Shown here piece by piece: positions 19,516 to 29,015 of a DNA stretch of 64,000 nucleotides. The stretch lies in NCBI GenBank assembly GCA_026004795.1, contig BPJV01000006.1:1-64000 (forward strand), given 5' to 3'. This stretch comes from Pirellulaceae bacterium (GTDB lineage Bacteria; Planctomycetota; Planctomycetia; Pirellulales; Pirellulaceae). Numbering within the stretch: the stretch's first letter is position 1; each line of letters begins with the position of its first letter. Made by a program: the position numbers and the translations under genes. A model generated the notes under the pieces. The model had not been told where the DNA came from. It ran no database searches and worked only from the letters and a program-made list of their open reading frames with translations.

Positions 19516-21132
19516 ATGAGCGAACATCAGCCCAAGCCGCAGAAGGTCCGACCGCCACGGTCTTTTGGTTGGACGGCCGAATATGACGATGAGCACCAAT
19601 TGCTCGAAGCTGCCCGCAGGGTGCGCGAAGCGGGGTACACGAAGATCGACGCCTTCACGCCATTTCCGGTGCACGGGATTGATACGGCGCTGGGGATTCG
19701 CAGGACCAAGCTGCCTTGGTTTTCCCTGATCGCCGGGATGACCGGGACGACCGTGGCGTTGTTGCTGCAGATCTGGACCAATGCCATCGACTACCCCTAC
19801 ATCATCTCTGGCAAACCGTATATCAGTCTGCCGGCGTTTATCCCTGTGACGTTCGAGTTGACGGTCCTGTTCGCAGCGTTCATGACGGTGTTCGCCATGC
19901 TGGGGCTTAACGGGTTGCCGAAATTCAGCAATCCTGTGTTCACCAACCCGAAGTTCGACCGGGCCAGCGATGATCGATTTTTCTTGTGGGTCGACTCGCG
20001 TGATCAATATTTCAACGCAGACAAGGTGCGTGAATTGTTGGAGGCGACCGGCGCTTTGGCGGTCGAGGAAGTAAGAGAAGACGATAGTCCGACTCAGGTG
20101 CCCAAGGCGATTTATGCGGCCATCGCGGCGCTGATTCTGATCACGTTGATTCCCGGCGCGATCGTCTTGAACATGCGGAATTCGAAGAGTCCCTATCCGC
20201 GTTGGCACGTCTTCTTCGATATGGATTTCCAACCGATTCGCAAGGCGCAACAGCCGACGACGATTTTCGCCGACGGTCGCGTGCAGCGTCCGCCGGTACC
20301 CGGCACGGTCGCCCGCGGTGAATTGGGGCCCAGCGATCCGTTCGTTTTGGGGTACGATCCTGATGCGGTGGCCGCGAACCTGCCGGCTCAAGGGCCCAGT
20401 AGTCGGTTGGTCAGCTACCAACAAGATGGTGATGAACAACCACCTGCGCCAGTAGAGCCGGGTGCCCGTGAGCAGCCACCGGCACCGGAAGAGCCACCGG
20501 CACCGACGCCTGCTGCGCCGGACCAGCCGGCCTCGTCTGAGCCGGAGGCACCTCCGCAGCAACCCGCGGCGGCAACGGCGTCTCAGGAACGCCCTGTGTC
20601 CGCAGAGGAGTCCAGCGACGGGGCGGCTGAGCAAACCAGCGCGACGGCAGTTGCGGCCACGGACGATGATGCCGTTGGCGATGAGGAGGCACCAGGTGCG
20701 GTGGCAACCGGCGATGCAGGCGGCGAGCCGAATTACGCCTGGTTGCAGACGTTCCCTTTGGAGGTTACTGCCGAGTTGATTCAGCAGGGGCGACGTGAAT
20801 TCGAACAGAACTGCGCCGTATGCCACGGCTTGGCCGGTTACGGTGATGGCCTGGTGGCGCGTCGTGCCGCCGAGTTGGCTCAAGGGTATTGGCTGCCGCC
20901 GACCAGTCTGCATGAACAGCGAATCGTGGAGCAACCAGTCGGGCGCCTGTACTACACCATCACCCATGGCAAGGGCAAGATGGCGCCCTATGCTGACGCT
21001 CTGACGCCTACAGAGCGGTGGGCCATCGTGGCGTACATCCGAGTGCTACAGCGCAGCCAGAATGCTAGATCGGAGGACGTTCCTCCCGGTGTCGACGTCG
21101 CGGCGTCCGCCAACAGTGACAACGTCCGGTAA
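19516..21132 (+). CDS. Fused ACIII subunits ActD (DUF3341) and ActE (monoheme cytochrome c)
   Basis: 538-residue fusion. Residues about 15-180 are ActD (DUF3341): soluble start, GIDTALGIRRTKLPW, and two transmembrane helices (about 75-95 and 112-135). Residues about 195-300 match the N-terminal part of ActE, with one transmembrane helix (about 200-220) and the PPVPGTVARGELG stretch. A Pro/Ala/Glu-rich linker (about 304-405) joins this to a cytochrome c domain with CAVCH at 433-437, a GYGDG stretch and a likely axial Met in GKGKMAPYAD. In well-studied ACIII operons these are two genes. The stop codon and start expected between the two parts are absent, with no sign of a frameshift, so the fusion looks real. 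Confidence 0.9.
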   Translation: MSEHQPKPQKVRPPRSFGWTAEYDDEHQLLEAARRVREAGYTKIDAFTPFPVHGIDTALGIRRTKLPWFSLIAGMTGTTVALLLQIWTNAIDYPYIISGKPYISLPAFIPVTFELTVLFAAFMTVFAMLGLNGLPKFSNPVFTNPKFDRASDDRFFLWVDSRDQYFNADKVRELLEATGALAVEEVREDDSPTQVPKAIYAAIAALILITLIPGAIVLNMRNSKSPYPRWHVFFDMDFQPIRKAQQPTTIFADGRVQRPPVPGTVARGELGPSDPFVLGYDPDAVAANLPAQGPSSRLVSYQQDGDEQPPAPVEPGAREQPPAPEEPPAPTPAAPDQPASSEPEAPPQQPAAATASQERPVSAEESSDGAAEQTSATAVAATDDDAVGDEEAPGAVATGDAGGEPNYAWLQTFPLEVTAELIQQGRREFEQNCAVCHGLAGYGDGLVARRAAELAQGYWLPPTSLHEQRIVEQPVGRLYYTITHGKGKMAPYADALTPTERWAIVAYIRVLQRSQNARSEDVPPGVDVAASANSDNVR

Positions 21133-21257
21133 ACGTGGCACGGTCCTCGTGATCAGATCAACGGAAGCGGAGCCCCTGAGGCGTTGGGGTGCTCGGCGGG
21201 ATTGACAGAGCTACAGCAAACAGAAACTTGGCGATCCATCCGGTTCAGGTAACAGAC

Positions 21258-22496
21258 ATGACAACCAACAGTATGGTAAGTGAACAAACCCTTCCGGGCA
21301 CATGGCGAAATAAGGCTCCCATGTTGCTCGCCGTCGGCTTCATCTGCGTACTGCTGAGTTTGGGATTGTGCTATTTCGTCGGTGGGGACGCCAATCGAGC
21401 GATTGGGTTTTCGGTCTTCTTCCGCTCTTACCTGGCAAACTTCATGTTCTGCCTGACCATCTGCTTGGGCGCTTTGTTCTTCGTGATGATCCAGCACGTC
21501 GCGCGTGCCGGTTGGAGTGCGACGGTACGTCGACTTGCTGAACTGCTCGCCAATATGATTCCGTGGTGGTTGGTCCTGTTCGTACCCATCTTGGCGATGG
21601 TATGGTTTACCGATAGTCCTGCGCTTTATCCCTGGAATGCTGGCTCCGGGAACGTGTCGCCACTGGTTGAGGAGAAGCTCCGTTATCTGAATCCGTTCTG
21701 GTTTACCATTCGAGTGTTGGCGTATTTCACGGTGTGGGTGGTGTGTGCCAAGTGGTTTCTTGCCCAGAGTCGCCGTCAGGACGAAACCGGTGATGCCACC
21801 ATTACCTTGCGGATGCAGAAGTGGGCCGGGCCGGGAATCATCTTCTCAGCATTGGCAGTCAACTTCGGGGCTTTCGACATCATGATGTCGACTGATCCGG
21901 AGTGGTTTAGCACGATTTATGGCGTCTATGTGTTCGCCGCTGGCATGCTAGGGTTCTTCGCCACGATGATCGTGCTGGTGAGCCTGCTTAAAAGGTCCGA
22001 TCGGTTGCAGCGCGAAGTCAATACCGAGCATGTGCACGACCTGGCGAAGTTCCAGTTCGGTTTTATCGTCTTTTGGGCCTACATTGCCTTCTCCCAATTG
22101 TTGCTGTACTGGTACGGCAACATTCCCGAGGAGACGGCCTGGTATCACGACCGTTGGGGCAATGGATGGCAATACGTGGGCCTGTTGTTGATCGTCGGTC
22201 ACTTCGCTCTGCCATTCCTGGCGACGATGTCGCGGGCATCGCGGCGGAACCAGGTCTGGTTGGCAGGCTGGAGCGGATTCATCCTGTTGATGCATTGGGT
22301 AGACATGATGTTCCTGTTGTTGCCGACCGAGGACATTCACTTCAGTGCTCTACTGTTGATTGGTCATCTTGTCGGTTGGCTGGGCATGGTGCTGTTGTTC
22401 TCTGGGCTGTTCATGTACCGGACGGGCGAAACGCCACTGGTAGCACTGAATGATCCGTGGACGCCGGCGGCCTTGAGTTATGAAGTGGGGCCGTAG
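21258..22496 (+). CDS. actF: Alternative complex III subunit ActF, NrfD-like membrane protein
   Basis: 412-residue polytopic protein of the NrfD family and partner of ActC in the membrane arm of ACIII. The start at 21258 is chosen for AGG upstream and because the first helix begins soon after; the frame is open from 21189, and ATG 21273 is another option. About ten transmembrane helices are seen, with family stretches FRSYLANFMFCLTICLGA, FGAFDIMMS, WYGNIPEETAWY and a C-terminal LLIGHLVGWLGMVLLFSG. ActF proteins are thought to contribute a proton path rather than the main quinol site. It is followed by a small membrane-protein gene after 65 bp. Confidence 0.92.
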   Translation: MTTNSMVSEQTLPGTWRNKAPMLLAVGFICVLLSLGLCYFVGGDANRAIGFSVFFRSYLANFMFCLTICLGALFFVMIQHVARAGWSATVRRLAELLANMIPWWLVLFVPILAMVWFTDSPALYPWNAGSGNVSPLVEEKLRYLNPFWFTIRVLAYFTVWVVCAKWFLAQSRRQDETGDATITLRMQKWAGPGIIFSALAVNFGAFDIMMSTDPEWFSTIYGVYVFAAGMLGFFATMIVLVSLLKRSDRLQREVNTEHVHDLAKFQFGFIVFWAYIAFSQLLLYWYGNIPEETAWYHDRWGNGWQYVGLLLIVGHFALPFLATMSRASRRNQVWLAGWSGFILLMHWVDMMFLLLPTEDIHFSALLLIGHLVGWLGMVLLFSGLFMYRTGETPLVALNDPWTPAALSYEVGP

Positions 22497-22561
22497 CGGT
22501 GCCCTCACTTTTGAGGACAGCAATCAAGACGCTATTCGGTAGAATGAAAAGGGTTCTGTAA

Positions 22562-22942
22562 ATGGCGCGGTATGACGACCTGAACACTCGAAGCATCGCC
22601 TACGGGGCGTTTGTCAGCACGATCATTTTGTTGCTGATCATCCTCGTACTCCGAGCGTTGTGTTACGGATGGGTGGAAAGTGAGCTGCAACGTAAGCTGG
22701 CAGGGGCACGCTACGAGTCGGCCGATGCGGTGTTGCAACAGCAGCAACAGCTACTGGAAACCTATGGCACGATCGAGGTTGAGGTTCCACCGCCAGCCGA
22801 CCAACCGGAAGCGGAGCCAACGAAGGTGACGCGCATTCACATCCCTGTGGAGCGGGCCGCAGAGCTGTTCCTGCAGGAATTGCAGCAACAAGACGAGCGG
22901 CAGGCGAACGTGTCACGGCCGGGACGCGTTCCCCAAGGCTGA
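22562..22942 (+). CDS. Single-pass membrane protein of the act/cox cluster, unknown function
   Basis: 126-residue protein with one strong transmembrane helix (about 16-36), then a Gln/Glu-rich stretch (about 58-75) likely to be helical, and a Pro-rich acidic segment. Near the end, VTRIHIPVERAAELFLQEL recalls the amphipathic I-P-I-x-x-A-M motif found in small proteins beside cytochrome oxidase and ACIII genes. No cofactor motif is present. AAGGG 9 nt upstream supports the start. Position between actF and the SCO gene suggests a structural subunit of ACIII (an ActG-like role) or an assembly factor. Both are inferred from context only. Confidence 0.75.
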   Translation: MARYDDLNTRSIAYGAFVSTIILLLIILVLRALCYGWVESELQRKLAGARYESADAVLQQQQQLLETYGTIEVEVPPPADQPEAEPTKVTRIHIPVERAAELFLQELQQQDERQANVSRPGRVPQG

Positions 22943-23055
22943 GTTCGCGTGGCAAGTGCGTGGTAAGGAAGCAACAGAAACCGGCTCAGGGGGCAAGCGG
23001 AACGGGAACACGAATCGACGCGGATGGTGACGTGTTTTGAGGGCTGAGGAAGAAG

Positions 23056-24018
23056 ATGGTCTTGGGGGCAATGCGGCGAATGATGGCGATCACAGGCCTG
23101 GCGCTGTTCGTCTGGAGCGGGCGGTGCGACCGGGGCTGGGCGCAATTGCTGCGGGACCTACCGACCAACGCTCGGGGAGTGACCGTTGAAGACCGTGTCG
23201 GCGATTTCGTCCCGTTGGATGTGATGTTCAACGACGAGCGTGGTCAGCGGGTGCCGATTGGCAAGTATTTTCGTCGGGGAATACCCATTGTGCTGACCCT
23301 CAACTATTCCGATTGCCCCGGTTTGTGCATCGCCCAGTTGGATAACCTTGTCGGCACGCTTCGCGAGTTGCCGGTCGGCGTGCTGGGAAGAGATTTCGAG
23401 ATCATTACCGTGAGCATCGACCCGCGCGAGACGCCGGAGAAGGCGCGACGAACCGAGGCGAAGTACGTGGGCCTGTTAGGGCAAGAGGCCGAACCATACT
23501 GGCATTTCCTGACCGGAGACTATCGGTCGATTCAGCGATTGGCCGACTCCCTCGGCTTCCGGTTCTACTACGACAAAGCCAATCAGCGGTACAACCACCC
23601 GGCGGCCACTTACTTTCTTTCCCAGGACGGTCGTATCTGCCGGTGCCTGGTTTCGCTGGGGGTAGAGCCGAATCAGTTCCAGTTGGCGGTCGGCGAGGCG
23701 TCCCAGGGGCGATTGACGCTAAACGGTTTGACCGATGCGTTCATTCAATTGTGTTATTACTACGATCCAGATGCCAACCGCTACACGGCCAGCGCCCGTC
23801 GGGTGATGGCCTTCGGTGGAGCGGCCTTTTGTTTGATGTTGCTGGGATTGACGGCGCCGTTTTGGTTCCGCGGACGGGCTGCCGCACACGATGACATCGA
23901 TACTAGAAGTGCGGCAAACGGCCACGTTGAGCCGGAAGGCCATGGTCGGACCAACGGCAACGCCTACAATGAAGTAACTATTTCCAACTCTGACAATCCA
24001 TTGGAATCCAACCAATGA
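23056..24018 (+). CDS. SCO1/SenC-type copper chaperone for cytochrome oxidase
   Basis: 320-residue membrane-anchored thioredoxin-fold protein that delivers copper to the CuA site of CoxB. It has a signal or anchor helix (about 8-24), the SCO copper motif C-PGL-C (Cys87 and Cys91) and the conserved His181 in a YNHPAAT context. A second transmembrane helix (about 262-285) near the C-terminus is not standard for SCO1 but is common in versions encoded in act/cox clusters. GAGGAAG supports the start at 23056. Its stop overlaps the coxB start by 4 bp (ATGA), so the two are translationally coupled, which fits a role in CoxB metallation. Confidence 0.9.
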   Translation: MVLGAMRRMMAITGLALFVWSGRCDRGWAQLLRDLPTNARGVTVEDRVGDFVPLDVMFNDERGQRVPIGKYFRRGIPIVLTLNYSDCPGLCIAQLDNLVGTLRELPVGVLGRDFEIITVSIDPRETPEKARRTEAKYVGLLGQEAEPYWHFLTGDYRSIQRLADSLGFRFYYDKANQRYNHPAATYFLSQDGRICRCLVSLGVEPNQFQLAVGEASQGRLTLNGLTDAFIQLCYYYDPDANRYTASARRVMAFGGAAFCLMLLGLTAPFWFRGRAAAHDDIDTRSAANGHVEPEGHGRTNGNAYNEVTISNSDNPLESNQ

Positions 24019-25202
24019 TGACGATGTTCCGTAACTCCATGGATGCCTTGCTGGCTGACCAGAACGCGACGTTTTTCTTTCCCCCGCGGGCATCGACCTT
24101 CGCGGAGGAGACCGACGTGTTCTTCATGTACATCTTCTGGATTTCCGCCTTCTTTTTCGTGCTGATCGTCGCCGGCATGATCTATTTTGTCGTCAAGTTT
24201 CGCGAGCGACCAGGATATCAAGGCGACTCTCGGCCTCTGCATAACAATGCACTGGAGATCACCTGGACGGTGATTCCCACGTTAATTGTCATTTGGATAT
24301 TCGCGCGGGGCGTGTACGGCTTTATCGATATGGAAACGCCTCCTGCCGATACCATCGATATCAATGTCACGGCGCGTAAGTGGGATTGGTCTTTCCAGTA
24401 TCCCAACGGGGCGATCGCCGACACGTTGCACGTACCGATTAACCAGAATATTCGGTTGCTGATGCGCTCCGAAGATGTTATCCACGCCTTTTACGTTCCG
24501 GCATTTCGCGCTAAAAAGGACGTGGTACCAGGGCGTGTCACCGCGTTGTGGTTCCGGCCGATTCTCGAGGGAGAATACGATTTGTTCTGCGCCGAATACT
24601 GTGGTGACCAGCATAGTGAAATGATCAAACGCCGCGGGGTCGTCGTGCACGATCAGGCCGGTTATGAAGCTTGGTTGGCAGAAGCCGCCAAGCCGCCCGA
24701 ACATCCGGTGGCGCACGGTTACTGGCTGTTTTCCCGTTTGGGGTGCAAGTCGTGTCACTCGTTGGAACCAGGCAAGAAGATCGTCGGGCCTAGTCTGGCA
24801 GGTACTTTTGGACAAACGCTGAGGACGGCAGATGGCCAATCGGTGGTGTTTGACGAGAACTACGTGCGCGAATCGATTCTCGAGCCGCAGAAGAAGGCAC
24901 GCGAAGGTTTTCAAAACGCTTCGCAGATGCCCTCGTTCCAAGGGAAGCTGAATAATCAAGAATTGGATGCGATCACGGCCTTCTTGAAGGCGTTGACGGA
25001 GAATCCGGCTCTTGGCGACGCTGTCAAGGATGGTGATTTTTCCGTAGATGAACAAAAGGCATTGGGATACTATACCGAGTCGGAACAGGAGAGCGGTGGC
25101 GAGCCGGCAGGTGAAGATGCGGCAGCGGCGGCCCAGTCCCCCGACCCGGGGCGTCCCGCTGGTGAGGGTGTGGGAACGACGCAAGCTGAAAGCGATTCCT
25201 AG
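24015..25202 (+). CDS. coxB: Cytochrome c oxidase subunit II with fused cytochrome c (caa3 type)
   Basis: 395-residue electron-entry subunit. Two transmembrane helices (about 36-60 and 80-104) precede the cupredoxin domain. The CuA ligands are His157, Cys192, Glu194, Cys196, His200 and Met203 (CAEYCGDQHSEM). A cytochrome c domain follows with GCKSCH (heme on Cys245 and Cys248, His249) and a likely axial Met in QMPSFQG. The last 45 or so residues are low-complexity and acidic. The fused heme domain makes this a caa3 oxidase that can take electrons directly from ACIII. The start overlaps the SCO gene by 4 bp; coxA follows after 301 bp. Confidence 0.95.
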   Translation: MMTMFRNSMDALLADQNATFFFPPRASTFAEETDVFFMYIFWISAFFFVLIVAGMIYFVVKFRERPGYQGDSRPLHNNALEITWTVIPTLIVIWIFARGVYGFIDMETPPADTIDINVTARKWDWSFQYPNGAIADTLHVPINQNIRLLMRSEDVIHAFYVPAFRAKKDVVPGRVTALWFRPILEGEYDLFCAEYCGDQHSEMIKRRGVVVHDQAGYEAWLAEAAKPPEHPVAHGYWLFSRLGCKSCHSLEPGKKIVGPSLAGTFGQTLRTADGQSVVFDENYVRESILEPQKKAREGFQNASQMPSFQGKLNNQELDAITAFLKALTENPALGDAVKDGDFSVDEQKALGYYTESEQESGGEPAGEDAAAAAQSPDPGRPAGEGVGTTQAESDS

Positions 25203-25503
25203 GGCTCGATGGTAGGGAACGGGTGCAGCGGAATCGAGCGTGTGCAACGCATCGGTTGCTCTGGAAGGGCCGCGGAGCGCCCTCCCCTGGTGGGGGTTCG
25301 GTGCCCGGCGTTGAGGCAGCTGGCGGTAGCCGGTGCCAACAGGCTCCTTGATGGAGACGCTCGACGTAAAAGAATCGCGGCTCGCCATCGGTTCTCCATA
25401 CCGGAGTTGAAGGGGACAGAGTTCAGCGATTGATGAACCAAGATTGATTGACCGAGATTCCATTTACTGTGGACAAATGGATCACCATACGAGGACTTAA
25501 CTC
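25203..25503. other. Spacer between coxB and coxA
   Basis: Unusually long gap inside the cox series. No open frame looks real and no terminator is obvious. It may hold a secondary promoter; GAGGA 8 nt before 25504 is the coxA ribosome binding site. Confidence 0.4.
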
Positions 25504-27216
25504 ATGAGTGCTGCAGTAACTCATCCGACCGCGATGACACCGGAGAGCGACAATTTTCTGACCAACAGCCGAGGGTTCTTGAGTTGGGCGCTCACGCTCG
25601 ATCACAAGCGGATCGGTCTGATGTACCTGGTCGGGGTGTTGTCCGCGTTTGGGTTGGCAGGAATTCTGGCGCTGATCTTGCGGGCAGAGTTGATGACGCC
25701 CACGCAGATGTTTCTGTCCAATCAGCAGTACAACCAAGTGTTCACCCTGCACGGGGCGATCATGGTTTTTCTGTTCATCATTCCCAGTGTTCCCGCAGCT
25801 CTCGGTAACTTCCTCGTCCCGATCATGTTGGGGGCCAAGGACGTCGCCTTTCCCCGATTGAACCTTTGCAGTTTCTATTTATGGCTCGTGGGCGCGGTTT
25901 TCTTTCTGACTGCCATGCTGGCAACCGGGCTGGATACCGGCTGGACGTTTTATGCTCCCTATAGCACGACCACGCAAGGTCCCGTGGTGGCGGCTACGTT
26001 GGGGGTGTTCATCCTGGGCTTTAGCTCGATTTTTACCGGCTTGAATTTCATCGTCACGATCAACACGATGCGGCCGCCGGGGATGACCTGGTTTAAGATG
26101 CCGCTGTTCTTGTGGGCGACCTACGCCACGTCGATCATTCAGGTTCTAGCAACCCCCGTGCTGGGCATTACGGTGCTGCTGTTGGCGGCCGAGCGCGTGT
26201 TGCACATTGGGATCTTCGATCCGCAATACAACGGTGATCCGGTGACTTACCAACACTTCTTCTGGTTCTATTCTCATCCAGCGGTGTACATCATGATCCT
26301 GCCCGGAATGGGGATTATCTCTGAATTGATGAGTGTGCACTCGCACAAGTCGATTTTTGGTTATCGGTTCATCGCCTATAGCTCGATTGCCATTGCCCTG
26401 TTCGGTTTCCTCGTCTGGGGTCACCACATGTTTACAGCAGGGATGGCCAACGTCACCACGATTATTTTCAGTGCGTTGACCTTTTCGGTTTCCATCCCCT
26501 CGGCAATCAAGGTGTTCAACTGGCTGGCCACGATGTATCAGGGCACCGTCAAGCTGAATACGGTCATGTTGTACGCATTGGCCTTTCTGTTCCTGTTCAC
26601 CATCGGCGGATTGACCGGTCTGTGGTTGGGAGCATTGTCGACCGACCGTCCGTTGCACGATACGTACTTCGTCGTCGCCCACTTCCACTATGTGATGGTC
26701 GGGGGAACCTTGGTTGGATTCTTGGGAGGCATCTTCCATTGGTGGCCCAAGATGACCGGCCGAATGTTCAACGAGCTGTGGGGCAAGATATCTTGTGCGA
26801 TCGTCTTTGTCGGCTTCAACTTGACGTTCTTGCCGCAGTTCATTTTGGGTAGCCGCGGCATGCCACGGCGTTACGCGCGCTATGTTCCGGAGTTTCAAGA
26901 GCTGCACCAACTGTCGTCGATCGGTGCCTTCATCTTGGGCTTTGGATTGTTCGTGGCGCTGGGGGTCTTGCTGCATTCGCTGTTCCGTGGTCGCAGGGCC
27001 CCCATGAATCCGTGGGGTGGTGCCACGTTGGAATGGCAGTGTGCGTCGCCTCCGCCTTACTACAACTTCAAACACCCACCGCGAGTGAACGAACCCTACG
27101 ATTACACAGGTCTACGCTACCGAGATGCAGAACACGGTTGGGAGTACGTGCATCCGGAATCCGATAAGGTATCAGCTCCAGAAGCGACTCCAGAAACGAA
27201 ACCTGCTAGCAACTAG
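25504..27216 (+). CDS. coxA: Cytochrome c oxidase subunit I, A2-type heme-copper oxygen reductase
   Basis: 570-residue catalytic subunit with about 12 transmembrane helices that reduces O2 at the heme a3-CuB centre and pumps protons. His83 (TLHGAIM) is a heme a ligand. YSHPAVY (256-262) contains the CuB ligand His258 and the crosslinked Tyr262. His307 and His308 (WGHHMF) are the other CuB ligands, and [12 protein letters not shown] gives the heme a3 and heme a ligands. In A1 oxidases the helix VI motif is GHPEVY with a proton-channel Glu. Here the Tyr-Ser pair before HPAVY replaces it, the hallmark of A2 oxidases, which are often paired with ACIII. coxC follows 12 bp later. Confidence 0.97.
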   Translation: MSAAVTHPTAMTPESDNFLTNSRGFLSWALTLDHKRIGLMYLVGVLSAFGLAGILALILRAELMTPTQMFLSNQQYNQVFTLHGAIMVFLFIIPSVPAALGNFLVPIMLGAKDVAFPRLNLCSFYLWLVGAVFFLTAMLATGLDTGWTFYAPYSTTTQGPVVAATLGVFILGFSSIFTGLNFIVTINTMRPPGMTWFKMPLFLWATYATSIIQVLATPVLGITVLLLAAERVLHIGIFDPQYNGDPVTYQHFFWFYSHPAVYIMILPGMGIISELMSVHSHKSIFGYRFIAYSSIAIALFGFLVWGHHMFTAGMANVTTIIFSALTFSVSIPSAIKVFNWLATMYQGTVKLNTVMLYALAFLFLFTIGGLTGLWLGALSTDRPLHDTYFVVAHFHYVMVGGTLVGFLGGIFHWWPKMTGRMFNELWGKISCAIVFVGFNLTFLPQFILGSRGMPRRYARYVPEFQELHQLSSIGAFILGFGLFVALGVLLHSLFRGRRAPMNPWGGATLEWQCASPPPYYNFKHPPRVNEPYDYTGLRYRDAEHGWEYVHPESDKVSAPEATPETKPASN

Positions 27217-27228
27217 AGCAATTCATTC

Positions 27229-28368
27229 ATGGCACACGAACTGACGCACGACGACGCTCATGGTCACGATGAGCACGGGCATCTTCCGTTTTTAGCCCAC
27301 CATTTCGAAGATCCAGAACAACAATTCGATGCCGGTAAATTCGGCATGTGGATGTTCCTGGTAACGGAAGTCCTGTTCTTCAGCGGTATGTTCTGCGCGT
27401 ACGCGCTGTACCGCAGCTTGCATCCGGAAGTATGGACCTTCGCCAGCCAATTCCTCAATGAGATACTCGGTGCCTTCAATACCATCGTGCTGTTGTTCAG
27501 CAGTCTGACGATGGCTTGGGCAGTTCGGTGCGCGCAGAAACATCAACGGACCGGGTTGATTGTTTGTTTGACATTGACGTTGGCTTGTGCCGCCATCTTT
27601 TTGGGGGTGAAGGCTGTCGAGTACACGCACAAATGGGATATTGGGTTGCTTCCGGCAGGAAGCTATGTGCCGCAGTTCATCATGGCCAATCAGCATCATG
27701 AAGGGATTTCCCCGTGGCTGATCCGGCTAAGCATCCTACCGGCCCTGTGTGTGATCGGTTTTGGTGGATGGTACGGTTGGTCGGTGATGAACAAACGGAA
27801 GTATGCTGCGCAAATCGCCGGCCCGCTGTTAATCACCTCGCTATGCTACTTTTTGGGCGTGGGAATCGGAATCGCTTTTCAGAATGCGGAAGCGAGTAAC
27901 CACGCTGTCGAGCACCACGCCGAGGAGCATGCTGAGGGTGAACATCAGCATGAGGAGGAAGGACACGGGGAGGATGCTGGCTACCATCAAGAGAACGAAG
28001 CTGGCAGCGACCATGCGTTGGCCGCCAGTACCGAAGAACATGCCCCGTCAGTGGCCGGAGAACTCTTGGTAGAAGAGAATGTTTCCCTGGTGTCTACTCC
28101 CGCAGATCGTTTGAAGGCCGTGCCGATAACGATGGTCGATCAACCAGGCGGAGCGGGGCTGTTTTTCAGCATTTATTACATGATGACCGGCATCCACGCG
28201 TTGCACATCATCGGCGGTATCATCGCCTTGACCTGGCTGCTGGTGCGGGCCGTGCGGGATGATTTCAACGAGCTGTATTTCGGTCCGGTGGACTACGTCG
28301 GGCTTTACTGGCACTTGGTCGACTTGATTTGGATTTACCTGTTCCCGTTACTGTACTTGATCACCTGA
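27229..28368 (+). CDS. coxC: Cytochrome c oxidase subunit III with His/Glu-rich insertion
   Basis: 379-residue integral membrane subunit that stabilises subunit I. A His/Asp-rich N-terminus (about 5-25) precedes helices starting at FGMWMFLVTEVLFF (about 38), then TAMs at about 80-100, 108-128, 162-184 and 195-215. Between helices about 215 and 308 there is an 85-residue hydrophilic insertion (27889-28143) dense in His and Glu (for example EHHAEEHAEGEHQHEEEG). The family C-terminus resumes at FFSIYYMMTGIHALHIIGG and ends with the YWHLVDLIWIYLFPLLYL block. Typical subunit III is 200-270 residues, so this one is enlarged by the insertion. It lies 12 bp after coxA. Confidence 0.93.
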   Translation: MAHELTHDDAHGHDEHGHLPFLAHHFEDPEQQFDAGKFGMWMFLVTEVLFFSGMFCAYALYRSLHPEVWTFASQFLNEILGAFNTIVLLFSSLTMAWAVRCAQKHQRTGLIVCLTLTLACAAIFLGVKAVEYTHKWDIGLLPAGSYVPQFIMANQHHEGISPWLIRLSILPALCVIGFGGWYGWSVMNKRKYAAQIAGPLLITSLCYFLGVGIGIAFQNAEASNHAVEHHAEEHAEGEHQHEEEGHGEDAGYHQENEAGSDHALAASTEEHAPSVAGELLVEENVSLVSTPADRLKAVPITMVDQPGGAGLFFSIYYMMTGIHALHIIGGIIALTWLLVRAVRDDFNELYFGPVDYVGLYWHLVDLIWIYLFPLLYLIT

Positions 28369-28511
28369 GGTAGCGACCCAGGCTGTCGTGCAGTGCGGTA
28401 CCGCGCTGGTGTCGTTGTGGTGCTGGCCGGTGAGCGGAGAACGGTAATCGAGGTGGCCAAAACTTTTGCGTACCGTCAGAGTATTTGTCAACAAGCACTT
28501 AGGTTTGAACG

Positions 28512-28913
28512 ATGTCAGAGAGCACCAATTCCGTGGCGGATACATCCAGCCACGAAGAACATCACGGGTTTGCCCACCCTATGCCTGTCTGGCAGTTGCT
28601 GGCCGTGTTTTTCGCCTTGGTCGGCTTAACGTTGCTGACGGTGTGGCAAGCGACGTTGGATTTGGGGAGTGCCGAGTTGTGGGTATCGTTGTTGATAGCC
28701 ACCATCAAGGCGTCGCTGGTGATTTTGTTTTTCATGCACATGATTCATGACAAGCCCTTAAATGCGATCGTCTTCATCAGTGCGTTCGTATTTGTCGCGT
28801 TGTTCATTGGATTTACTTTGATGGACGCGCTGCAGAATCGTGATGTGCTGGAGTTCAAAGAGGTGCCACCTGCCAATCCCCCCGTGGCGACCTCGCCAGC
28901 CAATGTTCCTTGA
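28512..28913 (+). CDS. coxD: Cytochrome c oxidase subunit IV (prokaryotic, caa3 type)
   Basis: 133-residue small subunit with three transmembrane helices (about 27-45, 56-77 and 84-106). The block KASLVILFFMHMIHDKPLN is characteristic of bacterial subunit IV. The N-terminus is hydrophilic with HEEHHGFAHP, and a Pro-rich tail closes the chain. It is needed for stable assembly of the oxidase rather than catalysis. It lies 143 bp after coxC and 102 bp before a small membrane-protein gene. Confidence 0.9.
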   Translation: MSESTNSVADTSSHEEHHGFAHPMPVWQLLAVFFALVGLTLLTVWQATLDLGSAELWVSLLIATIKASLVILFFMHMIHDKPLNAIVFISAFVFVALFIGFTLMDALQNRDVLEFKEVPPANPPVATSPANVP

Positions 28914-29015
28914 TTTTCGTGACGTTCACCAATGCGTCGCCGCCGGGTCTGGTGATTCGCATGGAGGCAGTCTCCGGTAGCTATCCATAGAGATCTAGGT
29001 TAGGGTGGAGTCGCC

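Noticed and set aside
19510-20967. 485-codon reverse-strand open frame opposite the actD-actE fusion
   Set aside because: Mirrors the Pro/Ala linker as Arg-rich repeats; no start signal and the + strand gene is certain.
24282-25463. 393-codon reverse-strand open frame over coxB
   Set aside because: Antisense to CuA- and heme-containing CoxB; no protein features.
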